Positions 8,814-17,737 of a DNA stretch of 52,239 bases are shown here, in pieces. The translations under genes and the position numbers were made by a program. The notes under the pieces are model-generated. The model worked only from the letters and a program-made list of their open reading frames with translations, ran no database searches and was not told the DNA's origin. This DNA is from an uncultured Saprospiraceae bacterium (GTDB taxonomy: Bacteria > Bacteroidota > Bacteroidia > Chitinophagales > Saprospiraceae), in assembly GCA_938041445.1 (NCBI GenBank), contig CALISO010000002.1, positions 1-52,239 of the forward strand, in the 5' to 3' direction. The stretch's first letter is position 1. The number at the start of each line of letters is the position of its first letter.

Positions 8814-10715
8814 ATGATGATTAGATTATTAGTGTTGATACTCCTTATAGGGTCAGCACTCTCTGGTGTAGCACAGAGATCAAGTAACCCCAAAGTCAAC
8901 AAAGGCCTACAAAAGGTCCAATCTCTTGCAAATGCGGGTAAAACAGCCAAATCAAAAAAATACTTAACCAAGTTAGCATCCAAGTATCCAGACGATCTGG
9001 CGATTATGAATAAGCAAGCTCTTGGGTACTTAAATCAAGAGCATTACAAGGAGGCCATCCCATTACTCCAGAAATTGGCAGAAGCGAATCCAGATAAGCT
9101 GACTTATTGGTATACACTCTACGATACGAGTATGAAGACAGGTGACTTCGATCAAGCAAAAGAATACCTCAACACTGCTATTTCAAAAGTAGATCCAGAT
9201 AGTGATCAGCACAATAAGATTACTCGAGATCTAGCAAATCTTCAATTTGCCCGTGAGGCAATTCAAAATCCTGTAGATTTTAATCCAGTAAGATGGGATG
9301 AAGAAGTCAATTCGGCTCACTTAGAATATCTACCTAGTGTGGCTATCGATGGGACTGTCATTTTCACAAGACGCCAGAATGGTGTTGAAGATCTCTATAT
9401 GACCCATAGAGATACTAGTGGGGCTTTTAGTACCCCTGAGGTAATTGATTTTGGAAATATCAACGGGAATGTAGGTGCTCACTTCTTGAGTACTGATGGG
9501 CAAACTTTAATGGTATCTATCGATGATCCGCGTAAAGGCTACGGGTCATATGACATATTTTATACAAGAAAAATCAATGGAAAGTGGGGGCAACTTAAGA
9601 ACCTAGGCAAGACCGTCAATAGCTCAAAAAGTGAGATCCAACCTAATCTCTCAGCAGATGGTAAAGAACTCTACTTCGTCTCAAATAGATCTGGAGGAAT
9701 GGGAGGAACTGACATTTACCTAAGTCGACTAGAAAACAATCAGTGGACAACACCAGTAGCTCTCGGACCTAACTTTAATACAGCTCTCAATGAAGAGTCA
9801 CCCTTTATCCATCCTGATGGAAAGACTTTCTATTATCGGTCAGATGGTCGAGTGGGGATGGGAGACTTTGATATTTATGTGCTTCGTAATGAAGATGGAG
9901 AATGGGGTGAACCTACCAATATCGGATATCCAATCAACACAGAAACTAGCGAAGGAGCTCTGTTTGTAGACATTCATGGACAGAAAGCTTACTATGCAAG
10001 TGACGCTGGGTTAGACAATCTGGATATTTTTGAGTTTGATCTGCCATATGCCTATCGACCCGATCCTGTTACATATGTCTTGCTTAAGGTATTTGATTCG
10101 GATACTGACCAACCACTAGATGCATCGGTCTCTATTGTCGATCTAGGGAGTGGAGAAGAGTTCAAGCTGTTAACTTCTTCATCAACCGGTGAGCAATCTC
10201 AGATACTAGATACAGGTAACTCTTATGCTATCACCGTTATGCGAGATGGGTATGCATTCTATTCTGCACACGTTGATCTTGAGGATGAGGCTTCTGCTGA
10301 AGTGCCTTATCAATATACTATAGGGCTTGAACCTATCCGTGTTGTCGAAGAGACGAGAAAAGAGGTTAAGCCAGAGCCAATATTGCTCAGTAATATCTTC
10401 TTTAATTCAGGAAAGGATATTCTACTTCCCGAGTCCGCGACAGAGATTCAAAACCTAGTCAATCTTTTGATTGAGAATCAAAGTATTTCGATTGTGATCA
10501 ATGGGCATACTGATAATGTCGGAAGTGAAAGTGACAACCTCGAATTATCCGAACGAAGAGCCAAAGCTGTATATGAAGCGGTGGTTGGTAAGGGAATCGA
10601 TCAAGCAAGGCTAGCCTATCAAGGATATGGCGAATCTGTACCGATTGCAGATAATGACACCGAAGAAGGTCGAAGCCAAAATAGAAGGACAGAATTTGTC
10701 ATTATTAATGAATAA
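8814..10715 (+). CDS. PorE-like TPR / PD40 propeller / CRD / OmpA protein
   Basis: 633 residues. The order is a signal peptide (to about 21, ALSGVAQ), TPR repeats (about 25-150), PD40 propeller (about 165-415; LYFVSNRSGGMGGTDIYLS, FYYRSDGRVGMGDFDIYVL), a carboxypeptidase-regulatory-like domain (about 420-510, YVLLKVFDSDTDQPLDASVS) and OmpA-like peptidoglycan-binding domain (about 520-633; NGHTDNVGS, LSERRAKAVYEA, GYGESVPIADN, SQNRRTEF). This four-part layout is that of PorE, the T9SS component thought to anchor the secretion complex to peptidoglycan. Bacteroidota often carry several paralogues of this build, so identity with PorE itself is not proven. The gene stands between the TPR gene and the bamD promoter. 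Confidence 0.88.
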   Translation: MMIRLLVLILLIGSALSGVAQRSSNPKVNKGLQKVQSLANAGKTAKSKKYLTKLASKYPDDLAIMNKQALGYLNQEHYKEAIPLLQKLAEANPDKLTYWYTLYDTSMKTGDFDQAKEYLNTAISKVDPDSDQHNKITRDLANLQFAREAIQNPVDFNPVRWDEEVNSAHLEYLPSVAIDGTVIFTRRQNGVEDLYMTHRDTSGAFSTPEVIDFGNINGNVGAHFLSTDGQTLMVSIDDPRKGYGSYDIFYTRKINGKWGQLKNLGKTVNSSKSEIQPNLSADGKELYFVSNRSGGMGGTDIYLSRLENNQWTTPVALGPNFNTALNEESPFIHPDGKTFYYRSDGRVGMGDFDIYVLRNEDGEWGEPTNIGYPINTETSEGALFVDIHGQKAYYASDAGLDNLDIFEFDLPYAYRPDPVTYVLLKVFDSDTDQPLDASVSIVDLGSGEEFKLLTSSSTGEQSQILDTGNSYAITVMRDGYAFYSAHVDLEDEASAEVPYQYTIGLEPIRVVEETRKEVKPEPILLSNIFFNSGKDILLPESATEIQNLVNLLIENQSISIVINGHTDNVGSESDNLELSERRAKAVYEAVVGKGIDQARLAYQGYGESVPIADNDTEEGRSQNRRTEFVIINE

Positions 10716-10779
10716 TTAGCGAAAATCAACCAAGAAATTTGCACTCCATACGTCCTTGGTGATGTGGACTGAAGTCAAA

Positions 10780-10808
10780 TTGCTAGTCCAATAATTATAT
10801 TACCTTTG
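10780..10808 (+). promoter_or_regulatory. Promoter of the bamD operon
   Basis: TTG at 10780-10782, an 18-base spacer, and TACCTTTG at 10801-10808: a clean match to the Bacteroidota -33 (TTG) / -7 (TAnnTTTG) promoter. The box ends only 8 bases before the bamD ATG (10817), so the transcript should have a leader of a few bases at most. Confidence 0.65.
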
Positions 10809-10816
10809 CAGCCGCT

Positions 10817-11632
10817 ATGAAACTGAAGTTTTTATACATTTTATTATTGGGAATGGTCTTTACAGCCTGTAAGACAGAATTCGAGAGAACTCGTACAAGT
10901 AATGACCCAACTTTGATTCTTTCAAAGGCTGATAGCTATTATGCTGAGGGTGACTTCTATAGAGCACAGACGCTTTATGATATTGTCATACCCTTCTACA
11001 GAGGAAAGTCAGAAGCTGAGTCATTATTTCTCAAGTATGCTTACTGCAATTATAATCAAGCTCAATATCTCTTAGCCAATCACTACTTTGAAAATTACGC
11101 TTCAACATTCACCTCTTCTGCGAATAGAGAAGAAGCGACTTATATGACAGCATATTCTTTATATGAGCTGTCGCCAAATTATAAACTCGATCAAACTTAC
11201 ACTGAGCAATCGATAAAGTCATTTCAAAAGTTCATCAATACCTATCCTAATAGTGAGAGAGTAGATGAGTCAAACAACTTGATTGATGAAATGAGAGCAA
11301 AGTTAGAGGTGAAAGCATATGAGCAAGGTGTATTGTACTATAACATTAAGGATTACAAGGCAGCTATTAGCTCGTTGAACCTGATGGTAAAGGACTACCC
11401 AGAAACTAAGCGAATTACTGAAATAAGATGGTTAATCTTAGATTCTAGTCGTCACCTAGCAGAAAATAGTGTCTTCTCTAAGAAGGACGAAAGATATAAT
11501 GAAACTTTAAAGCTCGCTGAGAGGTTTATTAGAAAGTACCCTGATTCTGAGTACATCGCTGAGGCGAACAGAATTAAGGAAATATGTATAAAATCACTAA
11601 AGGAAATACAGAATGTCAGACTTGAGGAATAA
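10817..11632 (+). CDS. bamD: Outer-membrane assembly lipoprotein BamD
   Basis: 271 residues. Lipoprotein signal with lipobox Cys at FTAC (residue 18). The rest is TPR-type helices: ADSYYAEGDFYRAQTLYDIV, YYNIKDYKAAISSLNLMVKDYP and RFIRKYPDSEYIAEANRI are typical of BamD/YfiO. BamD is the periplasmic lipoprotein partner of BamA in folding beta barrels into the outer membrane, here relevant to the PorP/SprF and other barrel proteins nearby. It heads the run bamD - omega - coaBC - DUF4835, an order I recognise from other Bacteroidota. Its last 20 bases overlap the start of the omega-like gene. Confidence 0.93.
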   Translation: MKLKFLYILLLGMVFTACKTEFERTRTSNDPTLILSKADSYYAEGDFYRAQTLYDIVIPFYRGKSEAESLFLKYAYCNYNQAQYLLANHYFENYASTFTSSANREEATYMTAYSLYELSPNYKLDQTYTEQSIKSFQKFINTYPNSERVDESNNLIDEMRAKLEVKAYEQGVLYYNIKDYKAAISSLNLMVKDYPETKRITEIRWLILDSSRHLAENSVFSKKDERYNETLKLAERFIRKYPDSEYIAEANRIKEICIKSLKEIQNVRLEE

Positions 11633-11969
11633 GCTACAGAACATCGATCCAAACCTCGGTGCTCAAGATATTAAGGCGTTTATGGATGATAGCAAGCAAG
11701 CTGTCAATATCTATGAAGCACTTAATGTAATTGCTAAAAGAGCAAGACTTCTATCTCACGATTTGAAGATTGAGCTTAATGGTAAATTAGAAGAATTTGC
11801 TGTGACTCCGGATAGAATTGAAGAGATCATCGAGAATAAAGAACAAATCGAAATTTCTAAGTTCTACGAAAGACTTCCTAACCCAACTGTCATCGCAACG
11901 CATGAATATCTAAACGATATGCTTGACTTCGAGCACAGAGATGCAGAAGGGAACAAAATAGAGGACTAA
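11613..11969 (+). CDS. rpoZ: RNA polymerase omega subunit, Bacteroidota Rpb6-like form
   Basis: 118 residues. The core ALNVIAKRARLLSHDLKIELNGKLEEF has the omega/Rpb6 pattern (a short helix with paired Arg, then a second helix), followed by an acidic C-terminal half ending EHRDAEGNKIED. It is longer than proteobacterial omega (about 90) and is the form annotated as Rpb6 domain protein in this phylum. Omega binds the beta-prime subunit and aids RNA polymerase assembly. ATG at 11613 lies inside bamD (20-base overlap), suggesting coupled translation. The position between bamD and coaBC supports the call. Confidence 0.85.
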   Translation: MSDLRNKLQNIDPNLGAQDIKAFMDDSKQAVNIYEALNVIAKRARLLSHDLKIELNGKLEEFAVTPDRIEEIIENKEQIEISKFYERLPNPTVIATHEYLNDMLDFEHRDAEGNKIED

Positions 11970-12028
11970 AGTCCAAACTACCTACCGAATCGTGAGAATG
12001 GCACACCTGAAGAACTAAAATTTACGGT

Positions 12029-13237
12029 ATGTCTACATTAATCAATAAGAAAGTCCTTGTTGCAGTTACTGGCAGTATCGCTGCCTACAAAAGTGTCGTT
12101 CTCGTACGTGACTTACAGAAGGCTGGGGCAGAGGTAAGAGTTATTATGACTCCATCTGCAACTCACTTTGTAAGTACACTTACATTCTCCACACTGACGC
12201 ATCAACCCGTCTATACAGATATCATTTCCGAAGATGGATGGAATAGCCATGTTGAACTTGGATTATGGGCTGACTGTATGGTCATCGCACCTTGTACTGC
12301 TAATACTTTATCTGGAATGGCTACTGGTAGAGCTGATAGTATTGTACTAGCTGTTTACCTCAGTGCTAAATGTCCTGTCTATTATGCTCCTGCGATGGAT
12401 AGAGATATGTGGAAGCATCCATCTACAAGTCACAACAGAGATACCGTCAGAGGATTTGGCAATAAAGAAATACCAGTGGGAGATGGATTCCTTGCATCTG
12501 GTTTGACTGGAGAAGGTCGTATGGCAGAGCCGGCTGATATCGTAAACTTTGTAAGTAAGCAACTAAGCACTAAGACTGACCTTGCAGGCAAATCAGTATT
12601 GATTACGGCTGGTCCTACTCGTGAAGCGCTAGATCCTGTCAGGTTTATCAGTAATAAAAGTACGGGTAAGATGGGAATCGCTATCGCAGAAGCTGCTGCA
12701 TCCAGAGGAGCAAGTGTAACCCTTGTATTAGGGCCCACAAGCATCAAGCCTGTAAATAATAAGATTCAAGTTGTCAATGTTTCATCTGCAGATGAGATGT
12801 ACCAAGCTTGTATCACCGCTTATCCAACCCACGATATTGGAATTATGACTGCTGCAGTTGCTGATTATAGACCAGCTGATATTGCCACTCAGAAAATCAA
12901 GAAGAAGGATGATGATCTGACCATAGATCTTGAGCGGACTCAAGACATAGCCAAAGCACTCGGGAGTACTAAGCAGGCTAATCAGATTTTGGTTGGATTT
13001 GCACTTGAAACTCAGAATGGGATTGAAAATGCAAAGAAGAAGGTTGTTAAGAAAAACTTTGATTTTATCGTTCTCAATAGTCTCACTGATAAAGGTGCAG
13101 GCTTCGCTGGAGACACTAATAAGATTACGATTATCAACGCGGTAGGAGATCAAGAAGCATATGATCTAAAGTCAAAAACAGATGTTGCACATGATATCCT
13201 CAATTATTTGATAAAAAATATCTCCAAACGTAAATAA
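12029..13237 (+). CDS. coaBC: Bifunctional phosphopantothenoylcysteine decarboxylase / phosphopantothenate-cysteine ligase
   Basis: 402 residues. The N-terminal flavoprotein half (CoaC, about 1-180) shows VAVTGSIAAYKS, the catalytic His74 in NSHVELG, the PASANT-type motif as APCTANT, and APAMDRDMW. The substrate clamp reads LASGLTGEGRM, with Ser where the E. coli enzyme has the active-site Cys158. The C-terminal ligase half (CoaB, about 187-398) shows LITAGPTREALDPVRFISN, KSTGKMG and RPADIATQKIKKK. Together they make 4'-phosphopantetheine from phosphopantothenate and cysteine, two steps of coenzyme A synthesis. It lies 59 bases after the omega gene, in the same operon. Confidence 0.95.
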   Translation: MSTLINKKVLVAVTGSIAAYKSVVLVRDLQKAGAEVRVIMTPSATHFVSTLTFSTLTHQPVYTDIISEDGWNSHVELGLWADCMVIAPCTANTLSGMATGRADSIVLAVYLSAKCPVYYAPAMDRDMWKHPSTSHNRDTVRGFGNKEIPVGDGFLASGLTGEGRMAEPADIVNFVSKQLSTKTDLAGKSVLITAGPTREALDPVRFISNKSTGKMGIAIAEAAASRGASVTLVLGPTSIKPVNNKIQVVNVSSADEMYQACITAYPTHDIGIMTAAVADYRPADIATQKIKKKDDDLTIDLERTQDIAKALGSTKQANQILVGFALETQNGIENAKKKVVKKNFDFIVLNSLTDKGAGFAGDTNKITIINAVGDQEAYDLKSKTDVAHDILNYLIKNISKRK

Positions 13238-13244
13238 GTCACTA

Positions 13245-13265
13245 ACTCAGTCGTTATAACTGAGT
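13245..13265. repeat. 7-7-7 inverted repeat between coaBC and the DUF4835 gene
   Basis: ACTCAGT, CGTTATA, ACTGAGT. The arms are perfect complements, just after the coaBC stop and 14 bases before the DUF4835 ATG. No T-run follows, so it is an mRNA hairpin or processing site rather than a strong terminator. Confidence 0.45.
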
Positions 13266-13279
13266 AACTAGATACTACT

Positions 13280-14212
13280 ATGATAATCCAGAATATTAAG
13301 CATCTTTCTATTGCATGTATTGCACTATTATTGATGATTACGAATACACTTGTTGGACAAGAATTCAGAGCTCAAGTGAAGATCAGTGCACCTAATCTAC
13401 AAAATGCAGATCCTAAGTCACTCGAGCGACTTGAGGCCCAAATCTCAGACTTTTATAATAATACCTCGTTTACTTCATTAGATCTTGACGATGAAGAGAA
13501 GATTGAATTCAATTTGACAGTATTCATCAAAGAGGATTTGTCTCCAACATCATTTAAAGCTGACTTCTTATATCAATCTTTGAGGCCAGTATATGGAAGT
13601 GACTACACCACTCAGGTGATGAATACAATCGATAAGGATTTTACTTTTACGTATACAGATCTTCAGCCAATTCAGATGAATTCGGATTCTTATACCGATC
13701 CATTGTCGAGCTTGTGTACATTCTATGCATATGTAATCCTTGGTTATGATTTTGATTCGTTTTCAGAGTTTGGTGGAGACGATTACTTCAGAATAGCACA
13801 AAATGTTGTCCTCAATGTACCGCAAAGTGTATCTGGGGCAGATGGAGCTTGGGCTTCACCTAATTCGATCAATACGAGATCTAGATATGTATTGATTGAT
13901 GATGTATTTAATCCCAAAGCTAGAGAATTAAGAAAGGCTTCTTACATCTATCATCTTAAGGGACTTGATGTCATGTCTTCCGAGCCAGAGAAAGGACTTA
14001 TTATGATTCTTAATAGCCTTGGACTAGCTGAGAATGTTGAAGATATTTATCCTAATAGTATGGCAATACAGATGTTCACCGATGCAAAGATTAATGAAAT
14101 TTTGGAGATTATACCTGGTGGTGCTATGGGTCAGAAGAAAAAGGCCTACAACATCATGGTCAAAATTGATCCATATCGTACCAAGCAATACGAACCTCTC
14201 AATAAACTCTAG
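13280..14212 (+). CDS. DUF4835 family secreted protein
   Basis: 310 residues with a signal peptide (hydrophobic stretch to about residue 27, ending NTLVGQ) followed by EFRAQVKISAPNLQNADPKSLERLEAQI, a typical DUF4835 opening. LCTFYAYVILGYDFDSFSEFGG in the middle and a C-terminal ending KIDPYRTKQYEPLNKL also fit. The function of DUF4835 is unknown. Its constant place after coaBC, and here before purN, is the best clue; an envelope location is expected from the signal peptide. Gap to purN is 14 bases, so they are probably co-transcribed. Confidence 0.85.
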   Translation: MIIQNIKHLSIACIALLLMITNTLVGQEFRAQVKISAPNLQNADPKSLERLEAQISDFYNNTSFTSLDLDDEEKIEFNLTVFIKEDLSPTSFKADFLYQSLRPVYGSDYTTQVMNTIDKDFTFTYTDLQPIQMNSDSYTDPLSSLCTFYAYVILGYDFDSFSEFGGDDYFRIAQNVVLNVPQSVSGADGAWASPNSINTRSRYVLIDDVFNPKARELRKASYIYHLKGLDVMSSEPEKGLIMILNSLGLAENVEDIYPNSMAIQMFTDAKINEILEIIPGGAMGQKKKAYNIMVKIDPYRTKQYEPLNKL

Positions 14213-14226
14213 TAATTCAAGTCTGA

Positions 14227-14808
14227 ATGTCTGGTAAGCATATTGTTATACTAGCCTCTGGAGGAGGTAGTAATGCTCAGTGCATTATTGAATACTTGCA
14301 TCAGTATACTGATCATAAAGTCACGGCTGTATTTACCAATAATCAATCGGCAGGGGTACTTGACAAGGCTGCTAAAGCCGGTGTAGAAGCACTGTATTGC
14401 AAAGGTTCTGAATTACCAAATAAGCTTATGGAATTTTGCTTAGAGTATAGGATAGATGCAATCGTCCTCGCAGGATATCTCAGATTGATTCCAAGCTCAC
14501 TTATCGAAATGTTCCCGAATCACATTGTAAATATTCATCCAGCTTTATTACCTAAATATGGCGGTAAAGGAATGTATGGGATGAATGTGCATAATGCAGT
14601 ATTCGAAGCAAAGGAAGAATTCAGTGGTATGACGATACACCTCGTTAATGAGGTATATGACAAAGGGGAGGTCCTTTCACAAGCAAAGATTAGTGTCAAA
14701 GATTGTCAAAGTCCACAGGAAGTGGCGTCCAGAGTTCTAGCGCTTGAGCATTTTCATTATCCACGTGTTGTAAGGTCTTGGCTAGATGGTCTCAAGCCTC
14801 CAGTATGA
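14227..14808 (+). CDS. purN: Phosphoribosylglycinamide formyltransferase
   Basis: 193 residues, normal for PurN (about 190-210). It opens with IVILASGGGSNAQCIIEYL, the GAR-binding loop. The catalytic Asn/His pair is in NIHPALLPKYGGKGMYG and the catalytic Asp in NEVYDKGEV. It transfers a formyl group from 10-formyl-tetrahydrofolate to GAR, the third step of purine synthesis. It is the last gene of the bamD-to-purN run. The final 52 bases overlap, tail to tail, the coding end of the PLP-enzyme gene on the minus strand, so neither gene has its own 3' spacer here. Confidence 0.94.
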   Translation: MSGKHIVILASGGGSNAQCIIEYLHQYTDHKVTAVFTNNQSAGVLDKAAKAGVEALYCKGSELPNKLMEFCLEYRIDAIVLAGYLRLIPSSLIEMFPNHIVNIHPALLPKYGGKGMYGMNVHNAVFEAKEEFSGMTIHLVNEVYDKGEVLSQAKISVKDCQSPQEVASRVLALEHFHYPRVVRSWLDGLKPPV

Positions 14809-15689
14809 ATCACTACAACAGTTGACCCTGATCTGAAATAGCCTTCAGTTCTTAATCTATCGACTTCAATCAATAGCTTACCAGTATAGACATATTCTAG
14901 AGGAATCTTGAGTGTTTTTTCAAGTCGTTGTATTGCTTCTGTCAACATTGGTTTTTTCTTTCCAAATCCACCCCATTTTTCATCTATCCATTTGACTTGA
15001 CCTTCAGTATCTCTAAGTTCTATATCTGCTTTTACTGAAGCGTCTCTGACAGCGCTACAGACGATAAGTTGAGTCTGACTTCCTTTGATGCTTTCTAGGA
15101 TATATTTTGCCGTAGTGCCAGTTCCAGAAGCTATACAGATATAGTCTACATCCTGGTCTTTTGTGATTTCTGTCGTTAATTCTGCCACCCCAAGATTTGC
15201 TTCAGCCGAGTTTCCACCTTCTTGGATTTCGAGATATTGACCTGTACTTAGTAGAGTTTTTACAATAGGTGCATTCGACTTAAGACGATAATTTTTTCTA
15301 GATATTTTATGAATAATGGTATCAGTCTCTCTTAAGTAACTTAGAGTTTCATTTGTAAGATCAGCTTCTTCACCTCTGATGATTGCAGTTAGCGGTATAT
15401 CTAGTCTGTCACACACTGCTGCTGTAGCATATAGGTGATTACTATAAGCCCCACCATAGGTCAGTATACCGGATCCATATTGATTTGGTGATTCGAGATA
15501 CTTGAGGAGTTGCCCTTTGAGTTTTCGGTATTTATTTCCAGAAATGTAAGGGTCTATTAAGTCATCTCTCTTGATATGAAAGTTTACCTGATTAGGATTA
15601 TTATTCCAGTCATCGATAGGATGTATTGGACTTGGCAGAGTGATTGACTGCTCAAGTTTCGCGATTACGTCGGCATGAGTATTACGCAT
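14757..15689 (-). CDS. PLP-dependent ACC deaminase / D-cysteine desulfhydrase family protein
   Basis: About 310 residues from the ATG at 15689; a GTG two codons upstream (15695) is less likely. The PLP lysine is in ISGNKYRKLKGQL, followed by GSGILTYGGAYSNHLYATAA (the loop holding the catalytic Ser/Asn) and IASGTGTTAKYI, which binds the PLP phosphate. This fits fold-type II enzymes annotated as 1-aminocyclopropane-1-carboxylate deaminase or D-cysteine desulfhydrase; sequence alone does not separate the two, and D-cysteine desulfhydrase-like activity is at least as likely. The start overlaps the histidine-kinase stop by 8 bases, so it is probably co-transcribed after the kinase. The 3' end overlaps purN by 52 bases. 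Confidence 0.85.
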   Translation of the reverse strand: MRNTHADVIAKLEQSITLPSPIHPIDDWNNNPNQVNFHIKRDDLIDPYISGNKYRKLKGQLLKYLESPNQYGSGILTYGGAYSNHLYATAAVCDRLDIPLTAIIRGEEADLTNETLSYLRETDTIIHKISRKNYRLKSNAPIVKTLLSTGQYLEIQEGGNSAEANLGVAELTTEITKDQDVDYICIASGTGTTAKYILESIKGSQTQLIVCSAVRDASVKADIELRDTEGQVKWIDEKWGGFGKKKPMLTEAIQRLEKTLKIPLEYVYTGKLLIEVDRLRTEGYFRSGSTVVVIHTGGLRPSSQDLTTRG

Positions 15690-17469
15690 AATCACTTCGG
15701 GTATTATCTAGATTAATGTCTATCATATAAGAAACACCTGCACCTATTCTAGCATCGATACTGAGTTCTCCTCTGAGGTAATCGACTCGACTTGTAATGT
15801 TTTCAAGGCCCATTCCTTTTTGTTTGAGAGACTCAAGGTCAAATCCTACACCATCATCTTCATACTGGAGAATCAGTACATTGTCTTCTCTTCGTAGTTG
15901 AAGGTGTATTTCATTTGCTTGCCCATGCTTGATGGTATTATTGATAAGTTCTTGGATTATCCGGTAGACAGAGAGTGCCACCATTGTATCCATTGATTTT
16001 GGCACATCATAGTGTTGAAATTCAATATCCGGGTAACTATCATCGCCACGATATCGAGTGATTAAATCACTGACAGCTGCAATGAGCCCTAGATTTTTGA
16101 GTGAGACGGGTTGTAGATTACTTGAGATATTTCTGACTTCTTGAACGGCAGTGTCTATGAGGTCCTGCATATGATGTTGCTTCTCAAGTGCTGGGGTATT
16201 AGTTTCATCGATCGGGATATGATCTAGCTGCAACTTGATAGTTGATAGCAATCCCCCTAAACTGTCATGGAGGTCCTTAGATATTCTCTCTCTCTCAGAC
16301 TCTTGTCCTTCTATCATTGAGTGCATACCCTTTAACTTTATTTCATCTTCAAGAGTAAGGATTTTCTGTTGTGAGATTTGAGCATTCTGAGAGGAGATAA
16401 TCTTGTTCGCAGCCATCTGCTTATTGTAGAAGCGAATGGTAAAATAAATTAACATAGATAGAATCAATAATACCAGTATCAAGACATAGAGTGTTCGTCG
16501 TTGCTGTTCGTTACGTTCTTGAGCATATTTTTTCTCGATTTCTAGGACCTTTATTTCTGTTGACTTCTCTTTGGAATTGTATTTTTCCGAAAGGTCGGAG
16601 ATCGTTTCAAATCTTACTCTATTCAGTAAACTATCCTTCAACTTAGACTCTAACTCTGCGTATTGATAGGCAAGCTCGTATTGATTATTGGCGCTATAAA
16701 CTGCCTGCTTCAAGATTAGCACTTTTTGATATAGCTTGTTGAGAGGAAGGTGCTTGACTTGATTTTCTGCTTTAGTTAAATGGTCAATTGCCATTTCCCA
16801 TTGTTTTGTGTCGTAATAGGACTGTCCATACGCAATCTCTGCTTCTGGTAGTAAAATCTCACCATCTTCGCTATTAATGAAGATGTCAATATTGTTGTTA
16901 ATAATTGAAATTGCTTCTTCAGAATTTTTAACCAACAAGGCAGCCTCAGCTTTTTTTAGTAGGATATCTGGATAGAGTAAGGAGTCTTGAGGGCTTATGA
17001 GCTGGCTAGTTGTTGCATTATATTCCTCAAGAAGTCTCACATTATTCTCGATAATGGCAATTTCACTTTTGAGTATAAAGACTTTGAGTAAGCCTGTTGT
17101 ATCATTGAGAACAGAATACTCTTCTTGAATTTGCTCTAGGAGATCATCGGCACTATCTATCAATCCATTTTTGATAAATTCGTTAGCTATTGAGAGTTTT
17201 GCAAGTCTGATGGATTGGTCATCTTCGGTGATTTTATAATATTCAATTGCCCGATTGTAATATTCAACGACAGAAGTTTTTTGTTTGCTATATACAGACT
17301 CTAATTCGGCTAACTTATGATAGAATCTAGCAAGCTTGCCATAATCTTTTGTGACTCTAGCATCCTTTAGACTATCCATATAGGACTGCTTTATCTCTTT
17401 ATAATCTTCGAATGTAGTTTTAGTTAGATCTCTAGTATTAGCCTCAAGAATGGAAGGTATAAGAAGCAT
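15682..17469 (-). CDS. TPR-sensor histidine kinase (NarX/DegS type)
   Basis: 595 residues from the first ATG. TPR-like helices fill about 1-310, one membrane helix is at about 325-345 (LYVLILVLLILSMLIYFTIR), then comes a short coiled linker. The HisKA_3 phospho-acceptor is in ERISKDLHDSLGGLLST. The ATPase has an N box (ELINNTIKHG), G1 (EDDGVGFDL) and G2 (KGMGLENI). The TPR part should lie in the periplasm, which needs a signal peptide. From the ATG at 17469 only about ten hydrophobic residues remain, whereas the frame stays open to 17535 and would give a good signal peptide (HLLLIGTIISMLLIPSILEA) if started upstream at a non-standard codon (e.g. ATC at 17526). The likely partner is the NarL-type regulator at 18127, read divergently. 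Confidence 0.9.
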   Translation of the reverse strand: MLLIPSILEANTRDLTKTTFEDYKEIKQSYMDSLKDARVTKDYGKLARFYHKLAELESVYSKQKTSVVEYYNRAIEYYKITEDDQSIRLAKLSIANEFIKNGLIDSADDLLEQIQEEYSVLNDTTGLLKVFILKSEIAIIENNVRLLEEYNATTSQLISPQDSLLYPDILLKKAEAALLVKNSEEAISIINNNIDIFINSEDGEILLPEAEIAYGQSYYDTKQWEMAIDHLTKAENQVKHLPLNKLYQKVLILKQAVYSANNQYELAYQYAELESKLKDSLLNRVRFETISDLSEKYNSKEKSTEIKVLEIEKKYAQERNEQQRRTLYVLILVLLILSMLIYFTIRFYNKQMAANKIISSQNAQISQQKILTLEDEIKLKGMHSMIEGQESERERISKDLHDSLGGLLSTIKLQLDHIPIDETNTPALEKQHHMQDLIDTAVQEVRNISSNLQPVSLKNLGLIAAVSDLITRYRGDDSYPDIEFQHYDVPKSMDTMVALSVYRIIQELINNTIKHGQANEIHLQLRREDNVLILQYEDDGVGFDLESLKQKGMGLENITSRVDYLRGELSIDARIGAGVSYMIDINLDNTRSDYA

Positions 17470-17608
17470 ACTGATTATGGTTCCAATCAGTAGAAGATGA
17501 GTGATATGGGTTTTGCTGAATCTGATGGTAACTGCTTATTCTAATGTCTATTAAGAATTAATATACTTGCAAGTCTAAAGCTAATTTTTCAAGACAAGCA
17601 CACAAAAC

Positions 17609-17646
17609 AAAAAAAAAGAACTCACATCTTTATGTGGTTCTTTTTC
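17609..17646 (-). terminator. Strong Rho-independent-like hairpin, best read on minus
   Basis: The arms AAAAAGAAC-(T)-CACAT and ATGTG-GTTCTTTTT form a 14-pair stem with one bulged T and a CTTT loop. Read on minus, the stem is followed by nine T (17617 to 17609); read on plus it is followed by five T. It lies upstream of the kinase gene, so it would stop a minus transcript arriving from 17650-18069 and insulate the kinase. That implies a transcription unit there. Confidence 0.7.
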
Positions 17647-17737
17647 TCTATGACTTTATTCTAGTCATTCCCAATGAGTATCTTATAAAAATATCACTTT
17701 CAGACAGTGACAGTATGTGTTGTTTTGTAATGAAAGG

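Noticed and set aside
12430-13153. Two minus-strand frames (105 and 123 codons) within coaBC
   Set aside because: coaBC is complete and conserved across this span; the minus frames show no family features.
12029-13237. Ser in place of the E. coli active-site Cys158 in the CoaC clamp (LASGLTGEGRM)
   Set aside because: I recall similar LASG versions in other bacterial CoaBC proteins, so I do not treat it as a defect; the rest of the active site is intact.
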